From: Aureispira sp. CCB-QB1
Lineage (GTDB): Bacteria; Bacteroidota; Bacteroidia; Chitinophagales; Saprospiraceae
Assembly: GCA_945870185.1 (NCBI GenBank)
Contig: CAMBRK010000004.1
Coordinates: forward strand, 1 to 64,000
Direction: 5' to 3'
DNA length: 64,000 bases
Below the pieces are notes generated by a model. The model made no database searches. It had not been told where the DNA came from and saw nothing but the letters and a program-made list of their open reading frames with translations. Position numbers and translations under genes: made by a program. Positions 28,944 through 37,858 of the stretch are shown here, piece after piece; the stretch's first letter is position 1; every line of letters begins with the position of its first letter.

Positions 28944-29095
28944 ATGGCCTTGGTTTATAGTAAACTAAGTTTTGGTATATGAATTGCTGGGCAAAAGTAT
29001 AGTTTTTATTGATTTAGAAAGCATATTGATTTGCTTAGAACGATATTTTAAAATTTTAAGATTGAGTCCACTCCGAAAAACCGTAGAAGTTAAAA

Positions 29096-29190
29096 TGCTA
29101 CTAAGTCTCTAAGACTCTAATTTGCATATATATTTAACTATCTATAATTTTTTAGTTTATACTTTTTTGTATCTTTGTGCCTTTGTGGCA
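29096..29190. repeat. Intergenic inverted-repeat (REP-like) element, copy 1
   Basis: Left arm TGCTACTAAGTCTCTAAG (29096-29113) and right arm CTTTGTGCCTTTGTGGCA (29173-29190) are imperfect inverted complements: the reverse of the right arm is TGCCACAAAGGCACAAAG. They are separated by ~60 AT-rich bases. A similar element lies at 44130-44217 and a partial one at 37727-37753. This copy sits in the 330-bp gap 28944-29272, in which I see nothing else recognisable. Confidence 0.55.
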
Positions 29191-29272
29191 AAATTATACT
29201 TTTCGAAGTAGGCTCAAGATTTAAATTTATGAACTATTTGGCTAACAATTGCGTTTTTCTCACAGATAATTG

Positions 29273-29740
29273 ATGTTTAGTAGATTTTTACATATCATCC
29301 TTGCCTTAAATCTTTTGGTTTCATCCATAGGAGTAGCCGTTTATGAGCATATTTGTAGTAAAAAAGGTACATCTTTAGGGTTTTTTCAAAAACCAGAAAA
29401 CTGTTGTCACAAAAGTAAAGTCAAATCTTGCTGCCTGAAGAGAAAAGCAAAGACTTGCAGTATTCCGATTTGTACAAATTCTAGCCAACCAATACTCAAC
29501 AAAAAACCTTGCTGCGAAGATAAGTCTAACTTCAATAAATTAAATGTTGCTGCAACAGCTTATGAAAAAATAGTTCTTGATGTTGTACAGAAAATGTTTT
29601 CCATTGTTGAGCAAAAATTTAATCTCGAACTATTAGAACTACCTACTTCAAATGAAAAAACTTTATCTTTTCATTTGTACAAACCACCGCCACTCTACAC
29701 TGAAGATATAAGAGTTCTCCACCAGTCTTTTTTATGTTAG
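29273..29740 (+). CDS. HYC_CC_PP family protein
   Basis: The 155-residue product has an N-terminal signal/anchor (MFSRFLHIILALNLLVSSIGVAVYEHIC). A Cys-rich middle carries paired cysteines (NCCHK, SCCLK, PCCED), and the C-terminus has a proline run (KPPPLYT). These are the signatures of the HYC_CC_PP family, which in Bacteroidota commonly lies next to HMA-domain metal-binding proteins, as here. A role in copper handling in the envelope is inferred from Cys content and neighbours. The ATG at 29273 is preferred over the TTG directly before it. Confidence 0.7.
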   Translation: MFSRFLHIILALNLLVSSIGVAVYEHICSKKGTSLGFFQKPENCCHKSKVKSCCLKRKAKTCSIPICTNSSQPILNKKPCCEDKSNFNKLNVAATAYEKIVLDVVQKMFSIVEQKFNLELLELPTSNEKTLSFHLYKPPPLYTEDIRVLHQSFLC

Positions 29741-29956
29741 GCTTCTGACATACGGGTATTTTATATCATAGTTGGTATATATGTTATTCGTTTCGCTAAA
29801 GTCATAATCGTATTTCACGGTCAGATATCGTATTAAATTAAGTTTTTTCTTAAGGGTTGTATATGATTTTTTCATACAGCTTTCGATTTTCAAAGTTTAA
29901 TTTATACGTATTTATATTCTGAAATAACATTTTTAAACAATATTAAAGACAATAAA

Positions 29957-30316
29957 ATGAACTCATTATTTAAGCATACAATCATAATTGTATTATCCTT
30001 ATTTATAACAAACATAGGTATTGCACAAACCAAAAATCTAAAAGTTGCTGAAGTTAAAGTGTATGGCAACTGTGGCATGTGTAAAAAGAAAATAGAAAAA
30101 GCTGGAAATGCAAAAGGTGTGTCCACAACCGTATGGGACGCCAAAATAGAGATGGCAACGATCACTATAGATAGTACCAAAACTAGCATAGATCAAGTAC
30201 TCAAAAAAATCGCAACCGTAGGATATGACAATGAAAAATACAGAGCCGAAGATAGTGTTTATGATAAACTTCATGGCTGTTGTCAATATGACAGACCTGC
30301 TAAAACCAATAAATAA
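29957..30316 (+). CDS. Secreted heavy-metal-associated (HMA) domain protein
   Basis: The 119-residue product has a signal peptide (to GIAQ, ~24) and one ferredoxin-like HMA domain with the metal-binding CxxC at Cys39 and Cys42 (GNCGMCKKKIEKA). It ends in a short tail with CC (LHGCCQ). Such proteins bind Cu(I) or Zn(II); a periplasmic location suggests metal scavenging or delivery. It is separated by 4 bases from the DUF2911-TlpA gene. The 216-bp gap before it shows no clear promoter match. Confidence 0.8.
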   Translation: MNSLFKHTIIIVLSLFITNIGIAQTKNLKVAEVKVYGNCGMCKKKIEKAGNAKGVSTTVWDAKIEMATITIDSTKTSIDQVLKKIATVGYDNEKYRAEDSVYDKLHGCCQYDRPAKTNK

Positions 30317-30320
30317 TCTT

Positions 30321-31589
30321 ATGAAACTGATTTTGATTATATTATTTTTGATTCCCTTGATGGCAGATGCTCAGATAGACTTTCCTCCTGCCAGTCCTGA
30401 TGCAAGTTGGGTACACCAATTGGGTTTTACACAAGTAACGCTGAGTTATTCTAGACCTCAAATGCGTGGCAGAAAAATATTTGGAAGCCTGGCACCTTAC
30501 AACGAATTGTGGCGGACTGGAGCAGGAGAAAGTACCAGAATCACCTTTAGTGAAGACATCATTTTTGGAGACAAAATAGTAAAAAAAGGAAAATATGGGG
30601 TGTATTCCATTCCTAGCCAAAACGAATGGACCATCATACTGAATGAAGATGCCAGCCTTCACGGAGATTTTGGGTACGAAGAAAAGAAGGACGTATTGAG
30701 AATCAAAGTCAAACCATCTACTTTTAAAGATGTACAAGAATCATTCACTATGGATTTGGTGGATTTTAAAGCTGACTATTCGGCTTCTTTAGAGTTGCGA
30801 TGGGAAAATACTTCTGTCAAAATTCCTCTCAAAAGCAAGGCAGACGGAAAGGTCATGGCTCAAATAGAAGAAGTGCTGATGGTAAACCAATCAACCAATC
30901 CAGGATTGCTTAATAAAGGCGCCCAATATTATGTAAACCAAAACAAAGATCTCAACCAAGCAGCCATTTGGTCTCAGCAATCAGAGAAGTTTGCTCCTGA
31001 TAATTTTAACTATGCCCTACTTACTTCAAAAATATTTTCAACATTGAAACATTATCCAGAAGCCATAGCCGCTGCAGAAAGAGCCTTAGAACTAGCCGAT
31101 GACGACAAAGTGGCCGAGATCAAAGCACAAATAGAAGATTGGAAAAAGTACCTCACTCCTCAAGGTATGAAAATAGGCCAACCACTGCCTAATGTGACCG
31201 TACAAGGTATCAATAAGGATGTGGTAAATCTTCAGGATTTAAAAGGAAAAGCGCTCTTGATAGATTTTTGGGCATCATGGTGTGCCCCTTGTCGTAAAGC
31301 TAACAAAAAATTAGTCAAACTGTACAAAGAGTACGGTGGTGATGCTTTTGAAATTGTAGGAATTTCAGTGGATACAGAAATGAAAAAGTGGAAGTCCGCC
31401 ATCCTAAAAGACAAATTGGAACATTCCCAATATATCGATCCAAAAGGTTTTGATGCGAAGTCGGCAGAGGCCTTTGAAGTAGATGCATTGCCAGCCAGTT
31501 ATTTATTTGACAAAGAAGGTAAGTTGGTCTTAATCAACCCAACAGAAAGTGAAATCACCAATTATTTAAATCAAAACAAAAAGAATTAA
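30321..31589 (+). CDS. DUF2911 - thioredoxin-like (TlpA) fusion protein
   Basis: About 422 residues from the ATG at 30321, chosen because MKLILIILFLIPLMADAQ is a good signal peptide and the ATG is 4 bases after the previous stop. A DUF2911 domain spans ~25-165 (SYSRPQMRGRKIFG, YNELWRTGAGESTRITFS). A helical TPR-like stretch follows (~200-275), then a TlpA/AhpC-like thioredoxin domain (~280-420) with active site WASWCAPC near residue 316. It is predicted to be a periplasmic disulfide oxidoreductase. In this cluster it could keep the CxxC sites of the two HMA proteins, or cytochrome CXXCH cysteines, reduced; that is inference. Confidence 0.82.
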   Translation: MKLILIILFLIPLMADAQIDFPPASPDASWVHQLGFTQVTLSYSRPQMRGRKIFGSLAPYNELWRTGAGESTRITFSEDIIFGDKIVKKGKYGVYSIPSQNEWTIILNEDASLHGDFGYEEKKDVLRIKVKPSTFKDVQESFTMDLVDFKADYSASLELRWENTSVKIPLKSKADGKVMAQIEEVLMVNQSTNPGLLNKGAQYYVNQNKDLNQAAIWSQQSEKFAPDNFNYALLTSKIFSTLKHYPEAIAAAERALELADDDKVAEIKAQIEDWKKYLTPQGMKIGQPLPNVTVQGINKDVVNLQDLKGKALLIDFWASWCAPCRKANKKLVKLYKEYGGDAFEIVGISVDTEMKKWKSAILKDKLEHSQYIDPKGFDAKSAEAFEVDALPASYLFDKEGKLVLINPTESEITNYLNQNKKN

Positions 31590-31591
31590 AA

Positions 31592-32116
31592 ATGAACTTT
31601 AAATCTATTATCATATTAACAGCGTTGGCATTTACATTTACAAATATAAATGCCCAAATCTTAAAAGTAGAAATCTTGGCAACGGGTCTTACTTGTTCTA
31701 TGTGTTCTAATGCCATCAATAAGCAACTCAAATCTCTTCCCGAAGTAGATAGTGTAGGGGTCGATCTCAATACCAATACTTTTACTGTACACATTAGTGA
31801 AAACACGGCTATAAGTCCCAGAAAATTAAAGGAACGAGTAGAAAAAGCAGGATTTTTTGTAGGTTCTATGATCGTTACCATGAGCTTTGACAATGTCGCC
31901 ATACCCAATGATAATAAAATTGAAATCGATGGTTTTTCATTAATTGTGTTGGAATCAGGACCATCGTTGCTCAATGGAAATGTACCTTTTAGAATCTTGG
32001 ATAAAGGTTATGTGACACAAAAAGAGTTTAAAAAGTTGTCCAAGGCTCACGCAAAAATACCTACATTCCTTGGTGGTAGCGAAGATGATTATCACATAAA
32101 AATCCAATCATTATGA
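31592..32116 (+). CDS. Secreted HMA-domain protein, second copy
   Basis: The 174-residue product has a signal peptide (to INAQ, ~22) and an HMA domain with CxxC at Cys35 and Cys38 (GLTCSMCSNAINKQL). Around 70 further residues form an unassigned C-terminal extension (IEIDGFSLIVLESGP, GSEDDYHIKIQSL). It starts 2 bases after the DUF2911-TlpA stop and overlaps the next gene by 4 bases (ATGA), so it belongs to the same operon. Probable periplasmic copper binder. Confidence 0.75.
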   Translation: MNFKSIIILTALAFTFTNINAQILKVEILATGLTCSMCSNAINKQLKSLPEVDSVGVDLNTNTFTVHISENTAISPRKLKERVEKAGFFVGSMIVTMSFDNVAIPNDNKIEIDGFSLIVLESGPSLLNGNVPFRILDKGYVTQKEFKKLSKAHAKIPTFLGGSEDDYHIKIQSL

Positions 32117-32922
32117 GGAAGTTTTTAGCCATTATTTATGCACTCTCATTTTATGGTGTAAAATCTCAGGAGCTTTTTGTAGTAACTGACCCAGCGAGCA
32201 ATGTTCCTACTGGTTCGCTTGGAGTCAGATTGGGTCATTCCCTTTTTAAAGAAGTTTTCGAACCTGGATATAATTATCACTTTATGCCTGAAATCACATA
32301 TGGTATCCATAAGTCGCTTATGGTACGAACGTCGGCATTTATAAGCAATAGAAATAATAGTCTTTATGCAGAAGGCTTTGGCGTATTTGCAAAGTACAGA
32401 TTCTATTCCATTGATGATTTGCACAGTCATTTTAGAATGGCAGCTTTTGGCAGATATAGCTTCAATAGAGCAGATATCCATCAGGAACAAATAGAAACCA
32501 TGGGTCACAATACGGGATATGAAGGCGGAATCGTAGCCACTCAGCTCATAAAAAAAGTAGCCATCAGCACATCTTTAAGTTATGAAAAAGCATTGGACAA
32601 TAGGCCAGATTATGAATTCCCCATCAGTCAAGGAAACACTGCATCAAATTATACGCTTTCTGTTGGTGGGCTGATGTACCCCAAAAAGTACACCACCTTC
32701 AAAGAAACCAATATCAACTTGATGCTAGAGTTTATGGGTCAAACCATATTGGAAAATGGTAAAACATTTATCGATGTCATCCTGTCCATCCAATTTATTT
32801 TCAACAGCCAATCAAGAATAGATATAGGTTATAGGCGGGAATTATATAGTTCCATGTTAAGATCGGCACCCAATGGTATTTATTTGAACTTAGATTATAC
32901 TTTTTTTAATGTTGGTGGCTAA
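32113..32922 (+). CDS. Small outer-membrane beta-barrel protein
   Basis: The 269-residue product has a short signal peptide (MRKFLAIIYALSFYGVKS) and then regularly alternating strands (GSLGVRLGHSLFK, YGIHKSLMVRTSAF, GVFAKYRFYS) ending in YLNLDYTFFNVGG. This fits an 8-12-stranded barrel. There is no named family match. It is translationally coupled (ATGA) to the HMA gene. It may be the outer-membrane member of the metal cluster. Confidence 0.6.
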   Translation: MRKFLAIIYALSFYGVKSQELFVVTDPASNVPTGSLGVRLGHSLFKEVFEPGYNYHFMPEITYGIHKSLMVRTSAFISNRNNSLYAEGFGVFAKYRFYSIDDLHSHFRMAAFGRYSFNRADIHQEQIETMGHNTGYEGGIVATQLIKKVAISTSLSYEKALDNRPDYEFPISQGNTASNYTLSVGGLMYPKKYTTFKETNINLMLEFMGQTILENGKTFIDVILSIQFIFNSQSRIDIGYRRELYSSMLRSAPNGIYLNLDYTFFNVGG

Positions 32923-33065
32923 GATTTGAATAAGAAACCTTTGCAACACAAAATAATTTTTAATTATTGATAATGAAAGTATTACCATTTTTTATTTCTT
33001 AATAAGTACCTTTATGACATCAATGATATTTTCAAAATTTTCTTTAAACCTAAATTAATAAAAAT

Positions 33066-34043
33066 ATGCATTCTAAATTTTTTACATGGGCAATTTTATC
33101 TTTGTTTACTTTACCTCTGATGGGGCAAATGAAAAATTTATCTTTTAAATTTAATCATACAGTAAACGGGACACCTTTGGAGCTAGACAAAACGTTATTT
33201 AGTATCCATAATGGTAAAAAAGTAAAAATTACTAGAGCAGATTTTTTTTTAAGCGGAGTTACACTTTTTGCCAATGATCAGGATTCCTTTAAGATAGAAA
33301 AATCTTATGTATTATCCAGTGCATACGAGCCTAATAAAACACATGCTGTGGGCGAATATCCTCACAATTTCGGCTTTAACAAATTAAGCATGGAAGTAGG
33401 TATAGATAAAGAGACCAATCACGCCGACCCATCTCCTTATCCGGCATCTCACCCTTTGGGACCTAAAAATCCAGATATGCATTGGGGCTGGGCAGGCGGA
33501 TACAGATTTATTGCTGTGGAAGGTTTTGTGGACAGTAATGGTGACGATATACCAGAAAACATGTTTCAGTTTCATGGGTTAGGTGATCAGCTTTTGTTCA
33601 GTGCGATTATGAATCTTTCTGAAAATCATAATCCTGATTCAGAGGTCATCGTTATAAATCTTGATTATGGGAAATTGTTCAATTCTATTGCAATGACTGG
33701 TAATCTGATCCAGCACAATAGCGGCAACTTAAATAAGTTACTCCTATTGAATGCTGCAAATGGTGGATTTATTACGCCTGCTAATACTTCATCGATAGAG
33801 AATGTATCTTTTGATTCTATCGCTACATTCTCTCAAAAAAATCGGGAAATACAATTGGACTTTGACCATGATGAAAATCAAAAAGTCATTTCCATTTTCG
33901 ACACTTCAGGAAAAGAGATCAAGAGTTTAACAACAAATGCTTCTTATTATTCCACTAATTTGGATACAGAAATCAGCGGCAATTATATCATAACTGTATA
34001 CAATGGTCATAGCAAAGTTGCAAAGCAGTTTTTTATTCATTAA
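33066..34043 (+). CDS. MbnP-family copper-binding protein with T9SS C-terminal domain
   Basis: The 325-residue product has a signal peptide (to LMGQ, ~21). An MbnP-type domain spans ~25-230, with LSFKFNHTVNGTPLELDKT, KITRADFFLSGV and the conserved block HPLGPKNPDMHWGWAGGYRF (His129, His139, Trp140, Trp142). A ~80-residue C-terminal beta domain (QKVISIFDTSGKEI ... GNYIITVYNGHSKVAKQFFIH) has the form of a type IX secretion sorting signal. In methanotrophs MbnP is a copper protein whose tryptophan is oxidised to kynurenine by the MauG-like MbnH. Two MbnH-like genes follow directly. The sorting domain implies export through the outer membrane, unlike typical periplasmic MbnP. Confidence 0.78.
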   Translation: MHSKFFTWAILSLFTLPLMGQMKNLSFKFNHTVNGTPLELDKTLFSIHNGKKVKITRADFFLSGVTLFANDQDSFKIEKSYVLSSAYEPNKTHAVGEYPHNFGFNKLSMEVGIDKETNHADPSPYPASHPLGPKNPDMHWGWAGGYRFIAVEGFVDSNGDDIPENMFQFHGLGDQLLFSAIMNLSENHNPDSEVIVINLDYGKLFNSIAMTGNLIQHNSGNLNKLLLLNAANGGFITPANTSSIENVSFDSIATFSQKNREIQLDFDHDENQKVISIFDTSGKEIKSLTTNASYYSTNLDTEISGNYIITVYNGHSKVAKQFFIH

Positions 34044-34055
34044 AGAACCCAAATT

Positions 34056-35087
34056 GTGATTAGGTCAGGCAAAAAGCAATTTTTATTTTTCATAGTACTT
34101 TTTGTATTATTGATAATTTCTGCTTGTGTAAAGGAAGAAAAAGGGACAACATTTGATTATTCATATTTTATCCCTTCTCATTTTCCAGCACCAGATCTTG
34201 CATTTGAAGACCTTCCTACTGAAGCAAAAATTAAATTAGGAAAAAAATTATTTTATGATCCTATAATGTCTGCCGACAGTACGATTAGTTGCGCTTCTTG
34301 CCATAATCCCAATATAGCTTTTTCTGATGACGTTGCCTTAAGTCTAGGAGTCAAAGGTGCTTTAGGTACTAGAAATGCGCCTACTTTGGCCAATGTGGTT
34401 TATCAAAAAAGATTATTGAGAGAAGGTGGACTTCCAACACTTGAAATGCAGGTATTGGTACCTATTCAGGAGCATAATGAATTTAATACCAACATACTAC
34501 TGATTGCTGATAAGCTAAACCAAAGCAAACCATACAGAGACCTATCTTTGGCTGCATTTGGTAGATCCGAAATAGATGCTTTTGTGATTACCAGATCGAT
34601 TGCAGCTTTTGAGCGCGTTTTGATCAGTGGTGACTCCAAGTATGATCAGAGCATCCAAGGAAAAGCAAAGCTTACTGAGATGGAATCTTTAGGCAAGGAC
34701 CTATTTTTTTCAGAAAAAACCCAATGTAGTAATTGTCATGGGACTTTTCTATTCACAAATCAAACTTTCCAAAACAATGGGCTTTATTTACAATATAACG
34801 ATGCTGGTAGAAAAAGATTTACCGATCTAGACGCTGACGATGCTACTTTTAAGGTACCCACATTGCGAAATATTGCCTTGACATCACCATATATGCATGA
34901 TGGTTCTCTTCAGAGTTTGGAAGACGTCATTGAGCACTACAATTCTGGAAGCCAACCACATCAAAACAAAAGCCATCTTATCCATCCTTTGGATTTGACC
35001 AAAACTGAAAAAGAAGCTTTGTTAGCTTTTTTGAAGACACTCACAGATCAAACTTTCGTAAACAATAAATACTTCAGGAATGAATAA
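34056..35087 (+). CDS. Diheme cytochrome c peroxidase/MauG/MbnH-like lipoprotein 1
   Basis: The 343-residue product starts at GTG 34056, 12 bases after the MbnP gene; no ATG would retain the lipoprotein signal (lipobox IISAC, Cys24). It has two heme motifs, CASCH (79-83) and CSNCH (224-228), and a TSPYMHDGSLQSLEDVIEHY segment typical of the family. The usual FWDGRA block between the hemes, with its conserved Trp, is replaced here by LLREGGLPT. Family members are peroxidases or, like MauG and MbnH, oxidise tryptophan on partner proteins. Operon position suggests the MbnP-like protein is the substrate. Confidence 0.82.
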   Translation: MIRSGKKQFLFFIVLFVLLIISACVKEEKGTTFDYSYFIPSHFPAPDLAFEDLPTEAKIKLGKKLFYDPIMSADSTISCASCHNPNIAFSDDVALSLGVKGALGTRNAPTLANVVYQKRLLREGGLPTLEMQVLVPIQEHNEFNTNILLIADKLNQSKPYRDLSLAAFGRSEIDAFVITRSIAAFERVLISGDSKYDQSIQGKAKLTEMESLGKDLFFSEKTQCSNCHGTFLFTNQTFQNNGLYLQYNDAGRKRFTDLDADDATFKVPTLRNIALTSPYMHDGSLQSLEDVIEHYNSGSQPHQNKSHLIHPLDLTKTEKEALLAFLKTLTDQTFVNNKYFRNE

Positions 35088-36168
35088 TAAATGGATACTT
35101 TTCACTTTAGCTATATATTTACTACTTGGTTTAATGGCTTGCGCAGATGATATAGTTGAAAGTCCAGTATCTTTTGAAGCTACACCTTATGTATTTAGTT
35201 ATGGTAGTTTGCCTACCCCAGATATACCTTCGGACAATAAGCTAACAGATCAAGGAGTCAAACTAGGCAGAATGTTGTTTTATGAAACGCTATTGTCCAA
35301 AGATAATACCCAATCTTGTGCTTCTTGTCACCAACAGAAGGATGGTTTTTCTGATTTGAACCGGTTTAGCAAAGGAGTTGAAGGCCAATTTGGTGATAGA
35401 CAGGCTATGCCCATCTTCAATCTGGCATGGCATTACAACGGATTTTTCTGGGATGGTCGAGCACAAAAATTACGAGATCAAGCTTTAATGCCTATTCAAG
35501 ACCCCTTGGAAATGAACGAAACAATGACCAATGTAATTTCCAAATTGAACAATGAAAAAAAATATAAAGACCAATTTAAGCGAGCTTTTGTCAATGCAAC
35601 CATCGATGAAACCAATATTTCCCTCGCACTCGAACAGTTTATGCACAGTATCGTATCTCATGATTCAAAGTATGACAAGTACTTGGCGGGTAAAGAAAAA
35701 CTTACAGAAGCAGAAGAAAGAGGGCGATTATTGTTCTTTACTGAGTTTGACGTGACTGGAAAAGTTAAAGGTGCTGAATGTTTTCACTGTCATGCAGGAC
35801 CCAACTTTACCAATGATGAATATATGAATAATGGCCTGGACAATGATGCAAACTTTACAGATTTGGGAAGGGCCCGAGTGACCAAGATTAACGAAGACAA
35901 CGCAAAATTTCTCACACCATCTTTGAGAAATATAGCACTTACGGCTCCATATATGCACGATGGTAGATTTAAAACATTGGAAGCTGTCATCGAACATTAT
36001 GATCTTCATGTCAAAAATAGCTCTACCGTCGATTTTTTAATGCAATATAACCTGCAACCCGGTGGATTGAAACTTACATCAGAAAATAAATCAGATTTGA
36101 TCGAATTTTTAAAAACACTGACAGACCAATCCTTAGTCACTAATACTGCTTATGCTAAGCCCAATTAA
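35080..36168 (+). CDS. Diheme cytochrome c peroxidase/MauG/MbnH-like lipoprotein 2
   Basis: The 362-residue product has lipobox GLMAC (Cys21), heme motifs CASCH (80-84) and CFHCH (234-238), and an intact FFWDGRAQKLRDQALMPIQ block (Trp124). It also has the TAPYMHDGRFKTLEAVIEHY segment. It overlaps the previous gene by 8 bases, so the two are translated together. Compared with gene 1, this copy keeps the residue that bridges the hemes in CcpA/MauG enzymes. It is probably the catalytically standard member of the pair. Confidence 0.85.
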   Translation: MNNKWILFTLAIYLLLGLMACADDIVESPVSFEATPYVFSYGSLPTPDIPSDNKLTDQGVKLGRMLFYETLLSKDNTQSCASCHQQKDGFSDLNRFSKGVEGQFGDRQAMPIFNLAWHYNGFFWDGRAQKLRDQALMPIQDPLEMNETMTNVISKLNNEKKYKDQFKRAFVNATIDETNISLALEQFMHSIVSHDSKYDKYLAGKEKLTEAEERGRLLFFTEFDVTGKVKGAECFHCHAGPNFTNDEYMNNGLDNDANFTDLGRARVTKINEDNAKFLTPSLRNIALTAPYMHDGRFKTLEAVIEHYDLHVKNSSTVDFLMQYNLQPGGLKLTSENKSDLIEFLKTLTDQSLVTNTAYAKPN

Positions 36169-36369
36169 GGTGAGTTCTTAGGCAGCTGCAATAATATTGA
36201 TTTACCTTCTGGTAACCAAGACAACTATCAAAGTAAGCGTCGTAAGAAACATCTTATGGATCTATTTTTCCATTTCTACTCTAAAATATTCCCTTAAAAC
36301 TCCATCCAAAATGAAAGATATCATACCTTGTTGCGTATATACATTAAGTAAGATGTAGGTCGAAATTAT

Positions 36370-36966
36370 ATGTCCAATTTTAAAACTGAACGCTGTCATG
36401 GCTTGGCTGACCGAGAGATAATCCGGTTGTCTTTGGATGATATGGAGTATTTTGTTTGTTTGGTGTTGAAATACGAAGTCCGATTGCTCAGTTATATCAA
36501 AAAAATATCTCAGAGCAATCACGACGAGGCAGAAGATATCCTGCAGGAAGCATTCATTAAAATATGGAAAAACCTCAATGGATACGATCCTCGGCTGACT
36601 TTAGAAAGTTGGATTTTCAGAATCGTACACAATGAGACCATCAGCTTTTGGCGCAAAAAAACATCCTACTCCAAAGATAAAGTAGTCAGCGTAGATGACG
36701 ATCGAATCAAAACCTTACTCACTGCCGACGATATAAATCATGAAGATGTAGATGTGGTATCTAAACTCATAGAAGATATCCTTCCCTTGCTGAAACTAGA
36801 ATATCGGGAAGTCCTCGTCCTGAAATTTCTGGAAGATAAAAGTTACGAAGAGATCTCTGATATCCTAAAAATTCCTGAAGGCACGGTAGCTACTAGAATC
36901 AACAGGGCAAAAAAGTCATTTAGAGAACTAGCATCCGGTAAATTTGATAATTCCATATTTAAATAA
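36370..36966 (+). CDS. ECF-type RNA polymerase sigma factor
   Basis: The 198-residue product has sigma region 2 at ~35-100 (NHDEAEDILQEAFIKIWKNL, then LESWIFRIVHNETISFWRKK) and region 4 at ~140-190 (LLKLEYREVLVLKFLEDKSYEEISDILKIPEGTVATRINRAKKSFRE). No C-terminal extension is present. The neighbour 7 bases downstream is a membrane protein and could act as its regulator, although it lacks an obvious zinc anti-sigma motif. The 200-bp gap upstream shows nothing clear. Confidence 0.9.
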   Translation: MSNFKTERCHGLADREIIRLSLDDMEYFVCLVLKYEVRLLSYIKKISQSNHDEAEDILQEAFIKIWKNLNGYDPRLTLESWIFRIVHNETISFWRKKTSYSKDKVVSVDDDRIKTLLTADDINHEDVDVVSKLIEDILPLLKLEYREVLVLKFLEDKSYEEISDILKIPEGTVATRINRAKKSFRELASGKFDNSIFK

Positions 36967-36973
36967 TACGAAT

Positions 36974-37681
36974 ATGAACAATGCACAAAAAATAGTCGAC
37001 AAGATAAAAAATGATCAAATCCAACAACATCCTGAGTGGACTTTCACCTATAAAGAATGGGTAAAATGGGCGAGTTATGCACTATTTGTAATCATGGGAA
37101 GCATATCGTTTTCTATCATTCTTTTTGCCATTTCAGTGAATGGTTTTGACATGTTACAACACTTTAAACACTCAAAGCTAGAGTCTATTTTGGTGGTTTT
37201 ACCTATTTTATGGTTGGCTACATTGGTTATCTTCCTTGGTGGGTCCATCGTCAGTGTGATGCATACAGGCAGGGCGTACAAGTACTCATTTGGCAAATGG
37301 ATGAGTCTCAGCACGGGCATCAGTATGGCTATCGGTACCATGTTTTTTATAACAGGTGGCGCACGATGGCTGGAACACAAATTTGAAACCAATATAGAAT
37401 CCTATGAAAGCCTACTCGAGAAAAAAACAGCCATCTGGAGTCAACCTTCTTTAGGAACACTTTCAGGAGAGATAGTCGAGATCGATGAAGAGAGTATCAC
37501 CATGAAAGATTGGAAAAATGAACTTTGGACTATCCAAACAACGGATGCATTTGTGGCTCCAATACTGGATTTGCAAATGGGTACACAAATAAAGATAAAT
37601 GGGAAATTGACAGGAGAAACTTCTTTCAAAGCAGAAAAGATAAGGCCTTGGGGTGGTGCGCCCGGGAAGTGTGTAAAGTGA
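36974..37681 (+). CDS. Membrane protein with C-terminal OB-like domain
   Basis: About 235 residues from ATG 36974, chosen over a TTG further upstream that lies inside the sigma gene. It has a cytoplasmic N-terminus with KEWVKW, membrane helices at ~30-53, ~72-95 and ~103-125, then a periplasmic domain (~150-235). That domain contains GTLSGEIVEIDEESITMKDW and MGTQIKINGKLTGETSFKAEKIRPW, reminiscent of small OB-fold domains. There is no known family. Position suggests it is the ECF factor's partner, as a membrane sensor or a target. Confidence 0.6.
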   Translation: MNNAQKIVDKIKNDQIQQHPEWTFTYKEWVKWASYALFVIMGSISFSIILFAISVNGFDMLQHFKHSKLESILVVLPILWLATLVIFLGGSIVSVMHTGRAYKYSFGKWMSLSTGISMAIGTMFFITGGARWLEHKFETNIESYESLLEKKTAIWSQPSLGTLSGEIVEIDEESITMKDWKNELWTIQTTDAFVAPILDLQMGTQIKINGKLTGETSFKAEKIRPWGGAPGKCVK

Positions 37682-37726
37682 TATAGAGATCCGGTGATCT
37701 GTGATTTTGTGATCATGCGATAAATT

Positions 37727-37753
37727 CTTTGCTTCTTTGTGACTTCGGGACAA
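37727..37753. repeat. Partial copy of the REP-like intergenic element
   Basis: CTTTGCTTCTTTGTGACTTC followed by GGGACAA resembles the right arm of the elements at 29096-29190 and 44130-44217. No matching left arm is seen close by, so it appears to be a half copy. Confidence 0.45.
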
Positions 37754-37858
37754 TATTCGAAACAATTCAAATTTTAATACATATAAGTGAAAGAAAATGG
37801 AAAGTCTTGCGTATTCCTTTTGAAACACATTTGATTATTCACTTTTAAACAAAATATA

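Noticed and set aside
36169-36369. Small minus-strand frame (36262-36522) between the peroxidases and the sigma factor
   Set aside because: It overlaps the sigma factor start on the other strand and has no recognisable composition, signal or homology.
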